Source: Streptomyces sp. NBC_01481 (GTDB lineage Bacteria; Actinomycetota; Actinomycetes; Streptomycetales; Streptomycetaceae). From it: a DNA stretch of 64,000 nt. The stretch lies in the NCBI RefSeq assembly GCF_026339995.1, contig NZ_JAPEPT010000004.1, forward strand, positions 62,001-126,000. The letters run 5' to 3'. Position numbers and translations under genes: made by a program. Position 1 is the stretch's first letter. Every line of letters starts with the position of its first letter. The notes below the pieces were generated by a model, which saw only the letters and a list, made by a program, of their open reading frames with translations, searched no databases and had not been told where the DNA came from. Below, in pieces: positions 63,904 through 64,000 of the stretch.

Positions 63904-64000
63904 CCAGCGATCGCCTCGGGCCTGCGAGAAGCGGGCAGTCCCGGGCTCCATGAATGCCGGCAGCGTGCTGCGGCCCCCTCGTCGGTGGCCAGTCCCGATC

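Noticed and set aside
1..64000. CRISPR array, tRNA, rRNA, intact prophage or integrase
   Set aside because: No regular short repeat-spacer arrangement, no tRNA- or rRNA-like segments, and no phage structural or integrase genes were recognised by eye.

Overview
The window is high-GC actinobacterial chromosome, almost certainly from a Streptomyces or close relative. The grounds are strong third-position GC, GTG starts, AGGAGG-type ribosome sites and many 4-base ATGA/GTGA overlaps. No rRNA, tRNA or CRISPR array was found. From about 5.1 kb to the right end it is a dormancy/hypoxia island. It resembles the DosR (DevR) regulon of Mycobacterium tuberculosis and the OsdK/OsdR-controlled region of S. 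coelicolor. It holds seven tandem universal stress proteins (USPs), eight CBS-BON proteins, a DosT/DevS-type heme-GAF histidine kinase, an Acg-type nitroreductase, a PncB2-type nicotinate phosphoribosyltransferase, a CtpF-like P-type ATPase, an Rv1733c-like membrane protein, PPOX-fold flavoproteins and a remnant of an Rv2004c-like kinase. No response regulator partner for the kinase lies in the window.

Layout. 1-5.1 kb is a separate accessory stretch: a CHAT-TPR-WD40 protein (5' end outside the window) overlapping a 163-residue partner, then a frameshifted IS1380 transposase piece, a headless regulator fragment and non-coding debris. 5.2-12.6 kb (minus strand) is a group 3b-like NAD(P)-linked [NiFe]-hydrogenase operon (beta, cyclic-nucleotide-binding protein, gamma, delta, alpha) followed by a CBS-BON gene, hypD and hypE; the beta subunit carries a frameshift. 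12.8-22.4 kb has a USP, flavodoxin-like proteins, a CBS-BON gene, a GNAT/acyl-CoA synthetase fusion, and hypC-hypF-protease. 22.5-34.1 kb has USP-ppdK, a SulP transporter, a DoxX protein, two more USPs, a HAD phosphatase/mutase with a GH65 phosphorylase, and a broken E2 acyltransferase tail. 34.2-41 kb has a CBS-BON gene, the Rv1733c-like and PPOX proteins, the kinase and a beta-CASP hydrolase. 40.5-46.6 kb (minus) is USP, nitroreductase, P-type ATPase and two TrkA proteins. 46.9-57.1 kb has CBS-BON genes around pncB, USP-USP-ctpF, and a second copy of the CBS/flavodoxin/cyclic-nucleotide-binding set. 57.2-62.6 kb (minus) is an HTH-PPOX protein followed by an NAD-linked formate dehydrogenase. 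The right edge holds a CBS-BON gene and a truncated kinase-like fragment.

Most promoters of the island carry a 14-bp palindrome close to GGGCCGNNCGGCCC, usually as two or three copies spaced 20-23 bp (two helical turns) and 55-170 bp upstream of the start. The geometry matches the mycobacterial DosR box (GGGACT..AGTCCC). The motif was not seen in the left accessory stretch. This suggests the operons form one regulon.

Together the genes describe a low-oxygen maintenance state: hydrogen and formate oxidation or evolution linked to NAD(P), phosphorolytic use of a stored disaccharide, PEP/pyruvate interconversion by PPDK, NAD salvage, cation homeostasis, protein acylation, and many adenine-nucleotide-binding USP/CBS modules. 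Several decayed genes (hydB, the second flavodoxin, E2 tail, DUF4389 tail, USP start, Rv2004c-like piece) show that the island is being remodelled, or that the assembly has single-base errors.
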